From NCBI GenBank assembly GCA_031394355.1, contig JANNSU010000077.1, positions 12,202 to 76,201 on the forward strand: DNA of 64,000 bases, read 5' to 3'. The DNA is from JAEUMY01 sp031394355. GTDB taxonomy: Bacteria; Pseudomonadota; Gammaproteobacteria; Burkholderiales; Usitatibacteraceae. Positions within the stretch are counted from its first letter, which is position 1, and every line of letters begins with the position of its first letter. The translations under genes were made by a program, and so were the position numbers. Positions 50,572-60,025 of this stretch are shown piece by piece. The notes below the pieces were generated by a model. It was not told the origin of the DNA, did not search any database, and saw nothing but the letters and a program-made list of their open reading frames with translations.

Positions 50572-50648
50572 TGTACGGACTTGTCCAATAAAAACACAGA
50601 GGCTTACAATGCCGCTAACCGCCTTAACCGAACGTGAAGGGAGCAATA

Positions 50649-50876
50649 GTGGAAGATGATCACAACAAGACAATCATGATTCGTCGCCCCCCTTTGGGCG
50701 AAAGCACTACGGACGCTTCACAGGCTTCAAAAATCCCGGCTGCTTCCAAGCAAGTTGATGTTCCCCCAGCCAGCAAGGCTGCCGGCACGGCTTGGTTCAA
50801 GACGCCGATTGGCATCGTGGGACTGATCGTCGCGATAGTTGCAGTCGGTCTCTTGGTCAGGTCAATGACCAAATAG
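50649..50876 (+). CDS. Small membrane-anchored protein with KTIMIRRP motif
   Basis: A 75-residue protein. GTG at 50649 is preferred because AAGGGAG lies 6-11 nt before it (a GTG at 50634 is in frame upstream). The N-terminus MEDDHNKTIMIRRPP is followed by a Ser/Thr/Ala-rich stretch and one C-terminal TM helix (FKTPIGIVGLIVAIVAVGLLV, residues about 50-70) with a short basic tail, so it is a probable tail-anchored membrane protein facing the cytoplasm. K-T-I-M-I-R-R-P closely parallels K-T-M-I-I-R-K-P in the FHA protein of this window. No family was recognised. Confidence 0.7.
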   Translation: MEDDHNKTIMIRRPPLGESTTDASQASKIPAASKQVDVPPASKAAGTAWFKTPIGIVGLIVAIVAVGLLVRSMTK

Positions 50877-50963
50877 CACTTCAGTAGCAGGAGTCGCCAT
50901 CGACGCGCTCGCAATAGTGCATAGGGAATAAAAAATCCGGCTCATGGCCGGATTCTTTATTTA

Positions 50964-51039
50964 TGGGGTGACTGATGGGATTCGAACCCACGACGACTGG
51001 AATCACAATCCAGGACTCTACCGCTGAGCTACAGCCACC
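50964..51039 (-). tRNA. tRNA-His (anticodon GTG)
   Basis: Minus strand: extra G at position -1 paired with C73, acceptor stem GTGGCTG / CAGTCAC, anticodon loop TTGTGAT (GTG), T-loop GGTTCGAATCC and encoded CCA at 50964-50966. Confidence 0.97.
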
Positions 51040-51063
51040 ATTGAACCAAACATTATTCAACAA

Positions 51064-51083
51064 TTCTGCGAATATTCGCAGAA
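51064..51083. repeat. Iterated palindrome copy 13 (extended 20-bp form), between tRNA genes
   Basis: The 14-mer at 51067-51080 is extended by TTC / GAA to a perfect 20-bp palindrome with arms TTCTGCGAAT / ATTCGCAGAA. It lies between tRNA-Arg and tRNA-His, 25 nt upstream of tRNA-His, and could also form a cruciform or hairpin. Confidence 0.95.
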
Positions 51084-51140
51084 GCAATCACAAAATGCCA
51101 GGCCGTCAAGCCGAACACGCCTTCGACAACGTGCTGAAAA

Positions 51141-51217
<77 letters not shown>

Positions 51218-51244
51218 GTTGCTGAACCGTCTAGCATTCAATTC

Positions 51245-51321
51245 TGGTCGGGGCGATAGGATTCGAACCTACGACATCCTGCTCCCAAAGCAGGCGCGCT
51301 ACCGGGCTGCGCTACGCCCCG
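51245..51321 (-). tRNA. tRNA-Pro (anticodon TGG)
   Basis: Minus strand: acceptor CGGGGCG / CGCCCCG, anticodon loop TTTGGGA (TGG), T-loop GGTTCGAATCC, discriminator A and encoded CCA at 51245-51247. Order on the minus strand is Pro, Arg, His, probably one transcript. Confidence 0.97.
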
Positions 51322-51406
51322 ATGCAAACACTCGGATACACCCGGGCGAAGGCAAGTCGCGCATTGTACGCGCCGCCACGCCACGGGGTCAAACTGACTT
51401 GGCGAA

Positions 51407-53545
51407 TCAGCCCTGGCTGTCGCTTGGAGCTGGCTCTTCTCGGCGCTCTGCCTTGGCAGGCGCTTCCAACAGCGCCTTCATGGACAGACGAACGCGGCCC
51501 TTGTCGTCGGCTTCCAGCACCTTCACCTTGACTACCTGCCCTTCTTTCAGATGGTCGGAGACCGCATTCACGCGCTCATGTGCAATCTGCGAAATATGAA
51601 GCAATCCATCCTTGCCGGGCAGCAATTGAACAATCGCACCGAAATCGAGCAGTCGAATCACCGGGCCTTCGTAGATACGACCCACTTCAACTTCCGCAAC
51701 GATGTCCTCAATACGCTTCTTGGCGGCCGCACCGGCCTCTGCGCTGACGCACGCGATGCTGATGTTGCCTTCGTCGTCGATGTCAATCTGCGTGCCAGTT
51801 TCGCGGGTCAATGCCTGGATGACACTGCCGCCCTTGCCAATCACGTCGCGAATCTTGTCCGGGTTGATCTTCATTTTGATGATCTGGGGCGCGAACTGTG
51901 ACAGTTCGCCTCGCGGCGCCGGGATGGCCTGCTTCATCAAGCCGAGGATATGCATCCGGCCATCCTTCGCCTGCCGCAGGGCCACATCCATGATTTCCTT
52001 CGTAATGCCGGTGATCTTGATATCCATCTGCAGTGCAGTGACACCATTCTCCGTACCTGCCACTTTGAAATCCATGTCACCCAGGTGATCTTCATCACCG
52101 AGAATGTCTGTCAGCACGGCAAAGCGATTGCCATCCTTGATAAGACCCATGGCAACACCGGCAACATGCGCCTTGATGGGAACGCCAGCATCCATCAATG
52201 CAAGACAGCCGCCACAAACCGACGCCATGGACGATGAGCCATTGGACTCCGTGATCTCCGACACGACGCGCATGGAATAGCCAAATTCCTCTTCAGTCGG
52301 CAGCACTGCGATAAGCGCGCGTTTTGCCAGCCTTCCGTGGCCGATCTCGCGGCGCTTGGGTGTTCCGACGCGACCTGTCTCGCCAGTTGAATAGGGCGGG
52401 AAGTTGTAATGCAACATGAAGCGGTCTTTGAATTCACCCTGCAGCGCATCAACAATCTGCGACTCCTTCATCGTGCCCAAGGTCGCGACAGCGATGGCCT
52501 GCGTCTCGCCTCGCGTGAACAGAACCGAGCCGTGGGTGCGCGGCAGCAGGGAGGGACGGATCGCGATGGGGCGAACTGTACGGGTATCCCGGCCGTCGAT
52601 ACGCGGCTCGCCATTCAGAATCTGTCCACGGACAATTTTCGACTCGACATTGAACAACAGTGTTCCGACCGTGTTTTTGTCAGGCGCGCCTTCTTCGCCC
52701 GTGCAAAGTGCCGCGACCACCTTGTTCTTGATTTCGGAAAGCTTGTCGGAGCGCAGTGACTTCGACTTGATACGGAATGCCTCGTTGAGATCATTGGCTG
52801 CCATGTCATTGATTTTGTCGATCAATGCCTGTGGCGGTGCGGGCGGCGTCCAATCCCAGGGATCCTTGCCTGCCTCATCAGCCAATTCGAGAATGGCATT
52901 GATCGCAGCCTGCTGCTGTTCATGTCCGAAAACCACCGCACCGAGCATGATCTCTTCTGACAGTTGCTTGGCTTCAGACTCGACCATCAACACGGCGCTA
53001 TCAGTTCCGGCGACCACCAGGTCAAGCAGTGACGTCTCGAGCTCGGTCTTGGTCGGGTTGAGAATGTACTGACCGTCAGCATAACCGACGCGGGCTGCAC
53101 CGATGGGACCATCGAACGGCAGACCAGACAAGGTGACGGCAGCCGATGCACCAATCAATGCCGGAATATCGGGATCCACTTCCGGATTGCACGACAGAAC
53201 GGTGGCAATGATCTGCACTTCGTTGTACAGACCGTCCGGGAAAAGCGGCCGAAGCGGGCGGTCAATCAGACGACACGTCAATGTCTCTTTCTCGGACGGA
53301 CGGCCTTCGCGCTTGAAGAATCCACCTGGAATCTTGCCTGCGGCAAACGTCTTTTCCTGATAGTCCACGGTCAACGGAAAGAAATCCTGACCCGCTTTCA
53401 CTTCCCGACGGGCCACACACGTGACCAGTACCACCGTGTCATCCATCGTCACCAGCACCGCACCATCGGCCTGACGGGCGATCTCGCCTGTCTCGAGCGT
53501 CACTTCATGACGCCCGAATTGAAATGTTTTCTTGATTGCTTTCAT
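51407..53545 (-). CDS. pnp: Polyribonucleotide nucleotidyltransferase
   Basis: A 712-residue PNPase. Two RNase PH-like domains (about 10-145 and 315-545; catalytic segment around GHGRLAKRAL and MDIKITGI), an all-helical linker, a KH domain (DVIGKGGSVIQALTRETGTQIDIDD) and an S1 domain (GRIYEGPVIRLLDFGAIVQLLPGKDGLLHISQI) ending with a basic tail. It degrades RNA 3' to 5' phosphorolytically in the degradosome. It follows rpsO on the same strand with a terminator hairpin between, the standard order. Confidence 0.98.
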   Translation of the reverse strand: MKAIKKTFQFGRHEVTLETGEIARQADGAVLVTMDDTVVLVTCVARREVKAGQDFFPLTVDYQEKTFAAGKIPGGFFKREGRPSEKETLTCRLIDRPLRPLFPDGLYNEVQIIATVLSCNPEVDPDIPALIGASAAVTLSGLPFDGPIGAARVGYADGQYILNPTKTELETSLLDLVVAGTDSAVLMVESEAKQLSEEIMLGAVVFGHEQQQAAINAILELADEAGKDPWDWTPPAPPQALIDKINDMAANDLNEAFRIKSKSLRSDKLSEIKNKVVAALCTGEEGAPDKNTVGTLLFNVESKIVRGQILNGEPRIDGRDTRTVRPIAIRPSLLPRTHGSVLFTRGETQAIAVATLGTMKESQIVDALQGEFKDRFMLHYNFPPYSTGETGRVGTPKRREIGHGRLAKRALIAVLPTEEEFGYSMRVVSEITESNGSSSMASVCGGCLALMDAGVPIKAHVAGVAMGLIKDGNRFAVLTDILGDEDHLGDMDFKVAGTENGVTALQMDIKITGITKEIMDVALRQAKDGRMHILGLMKQAIPAPRGELSQFAPQIIKMKINPDKIRDVIGKGGSVIQALTRETGTQIDIDDEGNISIACVSAEAGAAAKKRIEDIVAEVEVGRIYEGPVIRLLDFGAIVQLLPGKDGLLHISQIAHERVNAVSDHLKEGQVVKVKVLEADDKGRVRLSMKALLEAPAKAERREEPAPSDSQG

Positions 53546-53639
53546 TTGGGAATTCCCTCGATTGGTCTCTACGTTGAAATCGGTTGGTGGCGCTCAAACG
53601 GCAAAAATCTGAATTCCTGAACTGCCCGAGTCACCGCCA

Positions 53640-53686
53640 AAAAAGAAAAAGCCCCGCTGACTTCGGAAACCGAGCGTCAGCGGGGC
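53640..53686 (-). terminator. Rho-independent terminator/attenuator after rpsO
   Basis: On the minus strand an 11-bp stem GCCCCGCTGAC / GTCAGCGGGGC (53686-53676 and 53661-53651) is followed by T-rich DNA (53650-53640). It lies between rpsO and pnp, where partial read-through to pnp is typical. Confidence 0.9.
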
Positions 53687-53702
53687 CTGTGTCCAGTGCC
53701 GC

Positions 53703-53975
53703 TTACTTGCGAAGGCCGAGGCGATCGATCAGCTTGCGATAGCCGTCGACGTTGGTTCGCTTCAGGTAGTCCAGCATGCTGCGACGCTGGCTGACCATCT
53801 TCAGCAATCCACGACGCGAATGAAAATCCTTCACATTGGCCTTGAAGTGCCCAGAGAGCATGTTGATGCGTGCGGTAAGCAGCGCAACCTGAACCTCGGG
53901 AGAGCCGGTGTCGCCCTTGGCGCGCTGATACTGGCCAACGACGTCGGCCTTGTTGATGACAGTGGAAGAAGCCAT
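53703..53975 (-). CDS. rpsO: 30S ribosomal protein S15
   Basis: A 90-residue S15 starting MASSTVINKADVVGQYQRAKGDTGSPEVQVALLTARI, with HFKANVKDFHSRRGLLKMVSQRRSMLDYLKR matching the 16S rRNA-binding helices. In E. coli S15 represses its own translation through an mRNA pseudoknot; the leader here was not analysed for that. It lies between truB and pnp on the same strand. Confidence 0.98.
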   Translation of the reverse strand: MASSTVINKADVVGQYQRAKGDTGSPEVQVALLTARINMLSGHFKANVKDFHSRRGLLKMVSQRRSMLDYLKRTNVDGYRKLIDRLGLRK

Positions 53976-54044
53976 TAAATTACCCCAATTAATTCAATCT
54001 GTTCGCGATTCGGACAAACGCGGATTCTAACCCGATATCTGTCG

Positions 54045-54956
54045 TCAAGGCAAGACACCTGGCGACATCAAGCGCTGTGGAACCAGTTGGATGCCGTCCG
54101 GTGTCCGTACTGCATTGGCGACGCCCAACAGAACTTCAGAGGGGCCCCAGGCTTGTACTTCACCTTCGAGATCTGAAACAATCCTCGGGTGTTTGCCATT
54201 CAACAGTTCACGAGCAGCCTTGGCTGTCAGGTCGACCCGTGGCAGCCCGCACAGCAACAGACCAGGGTGCACCAAACATGCGTGACGTGAGTCAGGCTCC
54301 ATTTCTTCCAGCGTCTTCAGATCCACAGCCTCATCGATCCTGAATGGTCCAACAGCAGTTCGACGCAGCCCGGTCAGATAGGCACCGCACCCCAGCATGC
54401 GGCCAATATCCTCCGCAAGCACTCTGATGTAGGTACCCTTGCTGCAAAGCACCTCTACGGACAGCGTGTCCTTGCCGTCCCATGCCAGCAGAGTCAGCTC
54501 ATGAATGATTATCCTGCGAGGCTCTCTTGAAACCTCAATTCCCTGACGGGCAAGCTTGTAAAGCGGCGTGCCATTTTGCTTCAGCGCGGAGTGCATTGGC
54601 GGCGTCTGGTTCTGCTCACCCAGAAACCGCTTTAGCGCTTCTTCAATTTGCAGTACGTCAAGCGCCGACACTGCACCTGACCGACTGATGGTGCCCTCCG
54701 GATCGCCTGTGGTGGAGACCTCTCCCAGTTTCAACGTTGCAACATACCGCTTATCGGCATCCAGCAAATAGCGGGAGAATTTGCCTGCCTCCCCCACGGT
54801 GACGGGAAGCAGGCCGGTTGCGAATGGGTCAAGGGTACCGGTGTGTCCCGCCTTTACACCGCCCAGCAAACGCCGGGATCTTCCCAGTGCAGCATTTGAG
54901 GTCCAGCCTTCGGGCTTGTCCAGCAAAAGGATCCCGCCCAATGATGAACCAATCAT
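54045..54956 (-). CDS. truB: tRNA pseudouridine synthase B
   Basis: A 303-residue TruB. The catalytic Asp lies in VKAGHTGTLDPFATGLLPV (about residue 48); KRYVATLKLGEVSTTGDPEG and YIRVLAEDIGRMLGCGAYLTGLRRTAVG are further family motifs. It isomerises U55 in the T-loop of tRNAs. It starts 4 nt after the rbfA stop in the rimP-nusA-infB-rbfA-truB operon. A short PUA-like C-terminal region is present. Confidence 0.96.
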   Translation of the reverse strand: MIGSSLGGILLLDKPEGWTSNAALGRSRRLLGGVKAGHTGTLDPFATGLLPVTVGEAGKFSRYLLDADKRYVATLKLGEVSTTGDPEGTISRSGAVSALDVLQIEEALKRFLGEQNQTPPMHSALKQNGTPLYKLARQGIEVSREPRRIIIHELTLLAWDGKDTLSVEVLCSKGTYIRVLAEDIGRMLGCGAYLTGLRRTAVGPFRIDEAVDLKTLEEMEPDSRHACLVHPGLLLCGLPRVDLTAKAARELLNGKHPRIVSDLEGEVQAWGPSEVLLGVANAVRTPDGIQLVPQRLMSPGVLP

Positions 54957-54959
54957 CGT

Positions 54960-55331
54960 CTACAGATCGGCGTGCTTGGCGTCATCAGCAATGGCGTCGT
55001 CAATAAGCTGTGAGAGGCGCATCCCTCGGTCGATGGATGCATCAAACACGAAGGCCAAGGCAGGCACGGTTCGAATGGTCAACCGAGAAGCCAGTTGCGA
55101 TCGCAGAAACCCGGCAGCCCGATTCAAGCCCTGTACACAGGATTCGATCTGAGCAGCATCGCCCATGGTCGTGAAGAAGATCTTTGCATGTGCCGTGTCC
55201 GAACCGACTTCCACCCCGGTCAACGTAACCATGTTGACGCGGGGGTCTCTCAACTCCAGTCGGATGACTTCGGAAAGCTCTCGCTGGATCTGGTCGGCAA
55301 TGCGTCGATTACGCGGGTTGGTGCGTTGCAA
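54960..55331 (-). CDS. rbfA: Ribosome-binding factor A
   Basis: A 123-residue KH-type protein: QRTNPRNRRIADQIQRELSEVIRLELRDPR at the start, MVTLTGVEVGSDTAHAKIFFT in the middle and the AxG-type segment RAAGFLRSQLASRL. It matures the 30S subunit by acting on the 16S rRNA 5' region. It lies 16 nt after infB and 4 nt before truB. Confidence 0.95.
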   Translation of the reverse strand: MQRTNPRNRRIADQIQRELSEVIRLELRDPRVNMVTLTGVEVGSDTAHAKIFFTTMGDAAQIESCVQGLNRAAGFLRSQLASRLTIRTVPALAFVFDASIDRGMRLSQLIDDAIADDAKHADL

Positions 55332-55346
55332 GGCAGGATTCCCGCA

Positions 55347-57947
55347 TCAGGCCAGCGATCTGGCCACTTCAACTATCTCGAACACTTCAAGCTGATCGCC
55401 CACTTCGATTTCGTTGTAGTTCTTCAGGGAAAGGCCACATTCGAATCCCGACTTCACTTCGCGAACGTCATCCTTGAAGCGCTTCAAAGAGTCGAGCTCT
55501 CCCGTGTGCAGGACTACGCCGGCTCGGATCAACCTGATTGAGGAACTGCGCTTCACTATGCCATCCAGCACAAAGCAACCTGCGACAGTACCTACCTTCG
55601 AAATCCTGAACACATTGCGAATGTCGACCAGGCCCAGTACTAACTCTTTCTTTTCAGGCGCCAACATGCCCGACAGCGCAGCCTTTATCTCATCCACTGC
55701 TTCATAGATGATGTTGTAGTAGCGAACCTGCACGCCGGAAGTTTCCAGCAGCTTTCTGGCCGCTGCATCGGCGCGGGAATTGAATCCGATAACCACCGCC
55801 TTCGATGCCAGCGCAAGATTCACATCCGACTCGGTAATGCCGCCCACACCGCTGTGGACCACATTCACCTTCACTTCGTCGGTGGAGAGTTTCCCGAGTG
55901 CGTAGGCAAGGCCCTCATAAGAGCCCTGTACGTCAGCCTTGATGATCAGCGCAAGACTCTTGGTACTGCCTTCGCCCATCTGCTCAAACGCATTCTCCAG
56001 TTTCAAAGCGTGTTGCTTGGCGAGCTTCACATCCCTGAACTTGCCTTGACGGAATAGTGCAATCTCACGCGCCTTGCGCTCATCATTCAGGACCATGACA
56101 TCTTCGCCTGCAGCCGGGACATCTGCGAGTCCCTGGACTTCGACCGGGATCGAAGGTCCCGCCGAGTTGATGCTCTTGCCGCTTTCATCAAGCATTGCCC
56201 GTACTCGCCCAAACACGGCACCCGCAAGCACGATGTCACCCTTCTTCAAGGTTCCCGACTTGACCAGGACTGTTGCCACAGGTCCTCGACCCTTGTCCAG
56301 CCTGGCCTCGATCACCACACCTTTGGCTGGCGCATCCTGAGGTGCACGAAGCTCCAGCACCTCCGCCTGAAGCAGAATCGCATCAAGGAGCGCATCAATC
56401 CCCTTGCCGGTCTTCGCGGAAACCTCCACGAACATGGACTCCCCACCGTATTCTTCGGCAACGACTTCGTACTTCAACAACTCTTGCTTGACCCGATCGG
56501 GATTGGCTTCGGGTTTGTCGATTTTGTTCAGCGCCACGATCAACGGAACACCAGCTGCCTTTGCATGCGAAATTGCCTCGATGGTCTGCGGCATCACACC
56601 GTCGTCTGCGGCAACCACCAGGATTACCAGATCGGTCACGCGTGAACCGCGTGCACGCATGGCCGTAAAGGCCTCGTGACCGGGCGTATCCAGAAAGGTC
56701 ACCACGCCCTTCGCAGTTTCAACGTGATAGGCACCAATGTGTTGAGTGATACCGCCGGCCTCACCTGAAGCGACCCGCGCACGGCGAATACTGTCCAGGA
56801 GTGAGGTTTTGCCATGATCAACGTGTCCCATGACCGTTACCACCGGCGGACGAATCACCGCTTCACTCTCGTGACCCTGCGACTCTTCGAGGAAGGACTC
56901 CGGATCGTCGGTCTTGGCTGGCTTCGCAATGTGTCCCAAGTCTTCAACGACGATCATCGCCGTGTCTTGATCAAGTACCTGATTGATGGTGACCATGCTT
57001 CCCATTTTCATCAGCGTCTTGATGACTTCGGCAGCCTTTACGGCCATTTTTTGTGCCAACTCTGCAACCGTGATGGTCTCGGGCACCAGCACTTCGCGGA
57101 TGACGGGTTCAGCCGGGGTGAATGGCGTTCCAGACTGATCCTCTCCATGCCGGGCGCGGCCACGCGGACTCCGCCAACCCTCGCGGCCACCGCTTGCATC
57201 TCCGCGCGTCTTGATGGCACGGCGCCGCGCACTTTCGTCAGCCCAGGCGGCACCCGGGGCCTTGATCGGCTTCTTGACAGACTTCTTGTCGGACTTGGCA
57301 TCGCCAGGCTTGGCTGCGGGACGATGCAGCGTACCTTCCTGAGTGGCGGCTGCACCGGCTTTTGCCACCGGCACAACTTCCTTGGCTGGCACTGCACCGG
57401 CTTCCTGCTTGTCCTCTGACACGACCTCACCTGCCACTGCATCGACAGGTGCCTCAACAGGTGGAGATTCTTCCGCCTTCTTGGCCTTGGTTACGCGTTT
57501 GCTGGTCTTGGTCTTCGCCTCTTCGGACTGACGCGCCATCAGTTCGGCCTGGCGCTTTGCCTCGGCGTCACGCTTTGCGAGCTCTTCCGGATTGATGGAT
57601 GGAGCCTGAAACACCGGCTCTGGCGTTTCGACCTCCGGTGTTTCGGCGGCATCGCGCTTGACGAAAACACGCTTCTTACGGACTTCAACCTGGATCGTGC
57701 GTGCCTTTCCGGTTGCGTCCGACTTCTTGATTTCGGTAGTCTGCTTCCGGGTCAGGGTGATCTTCTTCTTCTCTTCCTTGTGCCCATGCAACTCACGCAG
57801 GTACTCGAGGAGCTTGGTCTTGTCCTCCTCCGTGACCTTGTCTTCCGCAGCTTTCTTGCGGACACCGGCAGCCTTGAACTGGTCAAGGAGGTCAGTGACA
57901 TCCTTTTTCAGTTCTTTGGCGAATTGTTCTACTGTGGATTGGGCCAT
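55347..57947 (-). CDS. infB: Translation initiation factor IF-2
   Basis: An 866-residue IF-2. IF2_N-type domain (residues 1-55, TVEQFAKELKKDVTDLLDQFKAAGV), a long charged linker rich in Lys, Glu, Ala and Pro (about 90-290), then the G domain with GHVDHGKTSLLD (about residue 372), DTPGHEAF and NKIDKP, and domains II-IV ending with KSGFECGLSLKNYNEIEVGDQLEVF. It brings fMet-tRNA to the 30S subunit. It follows nusA by 68 nt. Confidence 0.98.
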   Translation of the reverse strand: MAQSTVEQFAKELKKDVTDLLDQFKAAGVRKKAAEDKVTEEDKTKLLEYLRELHGHKEEKKKITLTRKQTTEIKKSDATGKARTIQVEVRKKRVFVKRDAAETPEVETPEPVFQAPSINPEELAKRDAEAKRQAELMARQSEEAKTKTSKRVTKAKKAEESPPVEAPVDAVAGEVVSEDKQEAGAVPAKEVVPVAKAGAAATQEGTLHRPAAKPGDAKSDKKSVKKPIKAPGAAWADESARRRAIKTRGDASGGREGWRSPRGRARHGEDQSGTPFTPAEPVIREVLVPETITVAELAQKMAVKAAEVIKTLMKMGSMVTINQVLDQDTAMIVVEDLGHIAKPAKTDDPESFLEESQGHESEAVIRPPVVTVMGHVDHGKTSLLDSIRRARVASGEAGGITQHIGAYHVETAKGVVTFLDTPGHEAFTAMRARGSRVTDLVILVVAADDGVMPQTIEAISHAKAAGVPLIVALNKIDKPEANPDRVKQELLKYEVVAEEYGGESMFVEVSAKTGKGIDALLDAILLQAEVLELRAPQDAPAKGVVIEARLDKGRGPVATVLVKSGTLKKGDIVLAGAVFGRVRAMLDESGKSINSAGPSIPVEVQGLADVPAAGEDVMVLNDERKAREIALFRQGKFRDVKLAKQHALKLENAFEQMGEGSTKSLALIIKADVQGSYEGLAYALGKLSTDEVKVNVVHSGVGGITESDVNLALASKAVVIGFNSRADAAARKLLETSGVQVRYYNIIYEAVDEIKAALSGMLAPEKKELVLGLVDIRNVFRISKVGTVAGCFVLDGIVKRSSSIRLIRAGVVLHTGELDSLKRFKDDVREVKSGFECGLSLKNYNEIEVGDQLEVFEIVEVARSLA

Positions 57948-58015
57948 GCGGTTTGCTTCCGGATCTGTGCAGTTTGTGTTTCAGTAGGTTCGGCTTGCAG
58001 CGTCTCGACAATGAT

Positions 58016-59542
58016 TCACGCAGACTGCTCGGCGAACCAGGGTGCGCGGGCTGTCATGATGAGCGACTTCGCGCGCTCAGCGTCCATGCCCGTCATTTCA
58101 ACCAGTTCATCAATGGCCAGATCGGCCAGATCCTCCATGGTATTGATGCCATTCGAGGCCAGGGAGCGCGCAGTCTGGCTGTCCATGCCCTCCATGCTCA
58201 GCAAGTCAGTGGCAGCCGATTCGATTTTTTCTTCGCTCGCGATTTCCTCGTTCAGCAATGCGTTGCGCGCACGGCGTCGAAGTTCGTTGACAGTGTCCTC
58301 GTCGAACGCCTCGATTTCCAGCATCTCCTGAAGGGAGACATAGGCCACTGCTTCCAGGTTCGTGAAGCCTTCCTCGATGAGGATGTTTGCCACGTCCTCA
58401 TCGACATCCAGCTTCTCAATGAAGACGGACCGGATGGTTGAGGTTTCCGCGGTTTGCTTCTGGTCCGACGCATCCTGCGTCATGATATTGATCTGCCATC
58501 CAGTCAGCTCTGACGCCAGCCTGACATTCTGACCCAGCCGTCCGATCGCCTGGGCAAGCTGGTCTTCCTCAACCACCACATCCATGCAGTGCTTTTCCTC
58601 GTCAACGAGGATTGAGCTGACTTCGGCGGGTGCCAAGGCATTGATCACGAATTGCGCGGGGTCTGCCGACCACAGGATGATGTCAACCCGCTCACCAGCG
58701 AGTTCGGATGTCACCGCCTGAACTCTGGACCCGCGCATGCCAACGCATGTACCCACCGGATCTACTCTGGGATCGTTGGACTTCACGGCGATTTTCGCCC
58801 TCAGGCCGGGATCGCGCGCGGCGGATTTGATCTCGAGAATGCCTTCTTCCATTTCAGGGACTTCAAGCTCAAACAATCGCATGATGAACTCAGGCGCTAC
58901 CCGGGACAGGATCAGTTGCGGACCGCGAGCATTGCGGTCGATTTTCATGAGGAACGCGCGTACCCGATCGCCGACCCGGAGGTTTTCCTTGGGGATAACC
59001 TGATCTCTGGGTATGCGCGCTTCAATTCGCCCGGACTCGACAATGACATCACCGCGCTCAATCCGTTTGATGGTCCCCGTAACCAGTTCTTCATCACGGG
59101 CCAGGAAGTCGGTGAGAATCTGCTCTCGCTCGGCATCGCGAATCTTCTGCAGGATGACCTGCTTTGCCGCCTGCGCACCGATTCGTCCAAAATCTACGCC
59201 CTCGACCGGCACTTCGCTCACGTCACCCAGCACCAGCGGCGGATCCATCTCTGCAGCGTCCGTCAACGCGATCTGGCTCGCCGGCTCTTCGTGATCATTG
59301 TCCTCGACCACTGTCCAGCGGCGGAATGCCTGGAAGTCACCCGTGTTGCGATCCACCTCGACCCGGATGTCCACTTCGATCTTGTCCTTGAACAGCACAT
59401 TTGCCTCAACGGACAACTGTTGCTCGATGTGCCGTTTGGTCGCCTGGGCCAATGCCAGCTCGAGCGCGATGAACACAACCTCTCGGGCCACGTTTTTTTC
59501 CCGGCCCAGTGCATCCACCAGCAACAAAATTTCCTTGCTCAT
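58016..59542 (-). CDS. nusA: Transcription termination/antitermination factor NusA
   Basis: A 508-residue NusA. The ATG at 59542 gives MSKEILLLVDALGREKNVAREVVF; the open extension to 59590 runs into rimP-flanking sequence and is rejected. It has an N-terminal RNA polymerase-binding domain, S1 (LVTGTIKRIERGDVIVESGRIEARIP), two KH domains (DPVGTCVGMRGSRVQAV, then QLAQAIGRLGQNVRLASEL) and two C-terminal helix-hairpin acidic repeats (about 360-500), the proteobacterial form. It starts 16 nt after the rimP stop. Confidence 0.97.
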   Translation of the reverse strand: MSKEILLLVDALGREKNVAREVVFIALELALAQATKRHIEQQLSVEANVLFKDKIEVDIRVEVDRNTGDFQAFRRWTVVEDNDHEEPASQIALTDAAEMDPPLVLGDVSEVPVEGVDFGRIGAQAAKQVILQKIRDAEREQILTDFLARDEELVTGTIKRIERGDVIVESGRIEARIPRDQVIPKENLRVGDRVRAFLMKIDRNARGPQLILSRVAPEFIMRLFELEVPEMEEGILEIKSAARDPGLRAKIAVKSNDPRVDPVGTCVGMRGSRVQAVTSELAGERVDIILWSADPAQFVINALAPAEVSSILVDEEKHCMDVVVEEDQLAQAIGRLGQNVRLASELTGWQINIMTQDASDQKQTAETSTIRSVFIEKLDVDEDVANILIEEGFTNLEAVAYVSLQEMLEIEAFDEDTVNELRRRARNALLNEEIASEEKIESAATDLLSMEGMDSQTARSLASNGINTMEDLADLAIDELVEMTGMDAERAKSLIMTARAPWFAEQSA

Positions 59543-59558
59543 CTGACACGTCTCCAAT

Positions 59559-60005
59559 CTAAAGCTCGGGTTCCAGCCGGGCCTTGTCAATCTGATTCAG
59601 GGTTAGCGAAATGCGGAATCCAGGGTCGGCATCTTCCAGCCCCGAGAAAGTGATGATTCCTGACTCATCAACACTTTCCACTCTTCCTGCAAATCGCTTC
59701 CTGCCTTCAATCGGGGCCGCCAGCTTCACTTTAGCCAGCATTCCCTTGTATCTGACAAAGTCTGCAAGCGACTTTATCGGCCGATCCAGACCGGGTGAAG
59801 ATACTTCCAGCCGATCATAGCCAACCCCTTCAACCGCAAACATCCGCGTGAGGTGATTGCTGACGCGAACACAATCCTCGACCTTGATTCCGCCAGGCTG
59901 ATCGATAAAGACACGCAGCAAGCCCTCGCGCCCCCATTCCAGATCTACCAGTTCGTAGCCCATACCGGCCAAAACCGGCTGGAGCATGTCTGCTGAAACC
60001 TTCAT
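59559..60005 (-). CDS. rimP: Ribosome maturation factor RimP
   Basis: A 148-residue RimP: VLAGMGYELVDLEWGREGLLRVFIDQPGGIKVEDC at residues 9-43, then LEVSSPGLDRPIKSLADFVRYKG and a C-terminal SH3-like domain. It acts in 30S assembly. It is the first gene of the rimP-nusA-infB-rbfA-truB operon and is preceded by a hairpin at 60026-60046. Confidence 0.96.
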   Translation of the reverse strand: MKVSADMLQPVLAGMGYELVDLEWGREGLLRVFIDQPGGIKVEDCVRVSNHLTRMFAVEGVGYDRLEVSSPGLDRPIKSLADFVRYKGMLAKVKLAAPIEGRKRFAGRVESVDESGIITFSGLEDADPGFRISLTLNQIDKARLEPEL

Positions 60006-60025
60006 CGCACCTCAACGGAAACAAA

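Noticed and set aside
50572..50648. tmRNA (ssrA) next to smpB
   Set aside because: The gap is too short and no tRNA-Ala-like ends or tag reading frame are visible.
8951..51083. Palindrome copies as a CRISPR array or REP-type element
   Set aside because: Copies are single, 12-14 bp, irregularly spaced over tens of kilobases, have no shared flanks and lie in genes as well as between them.
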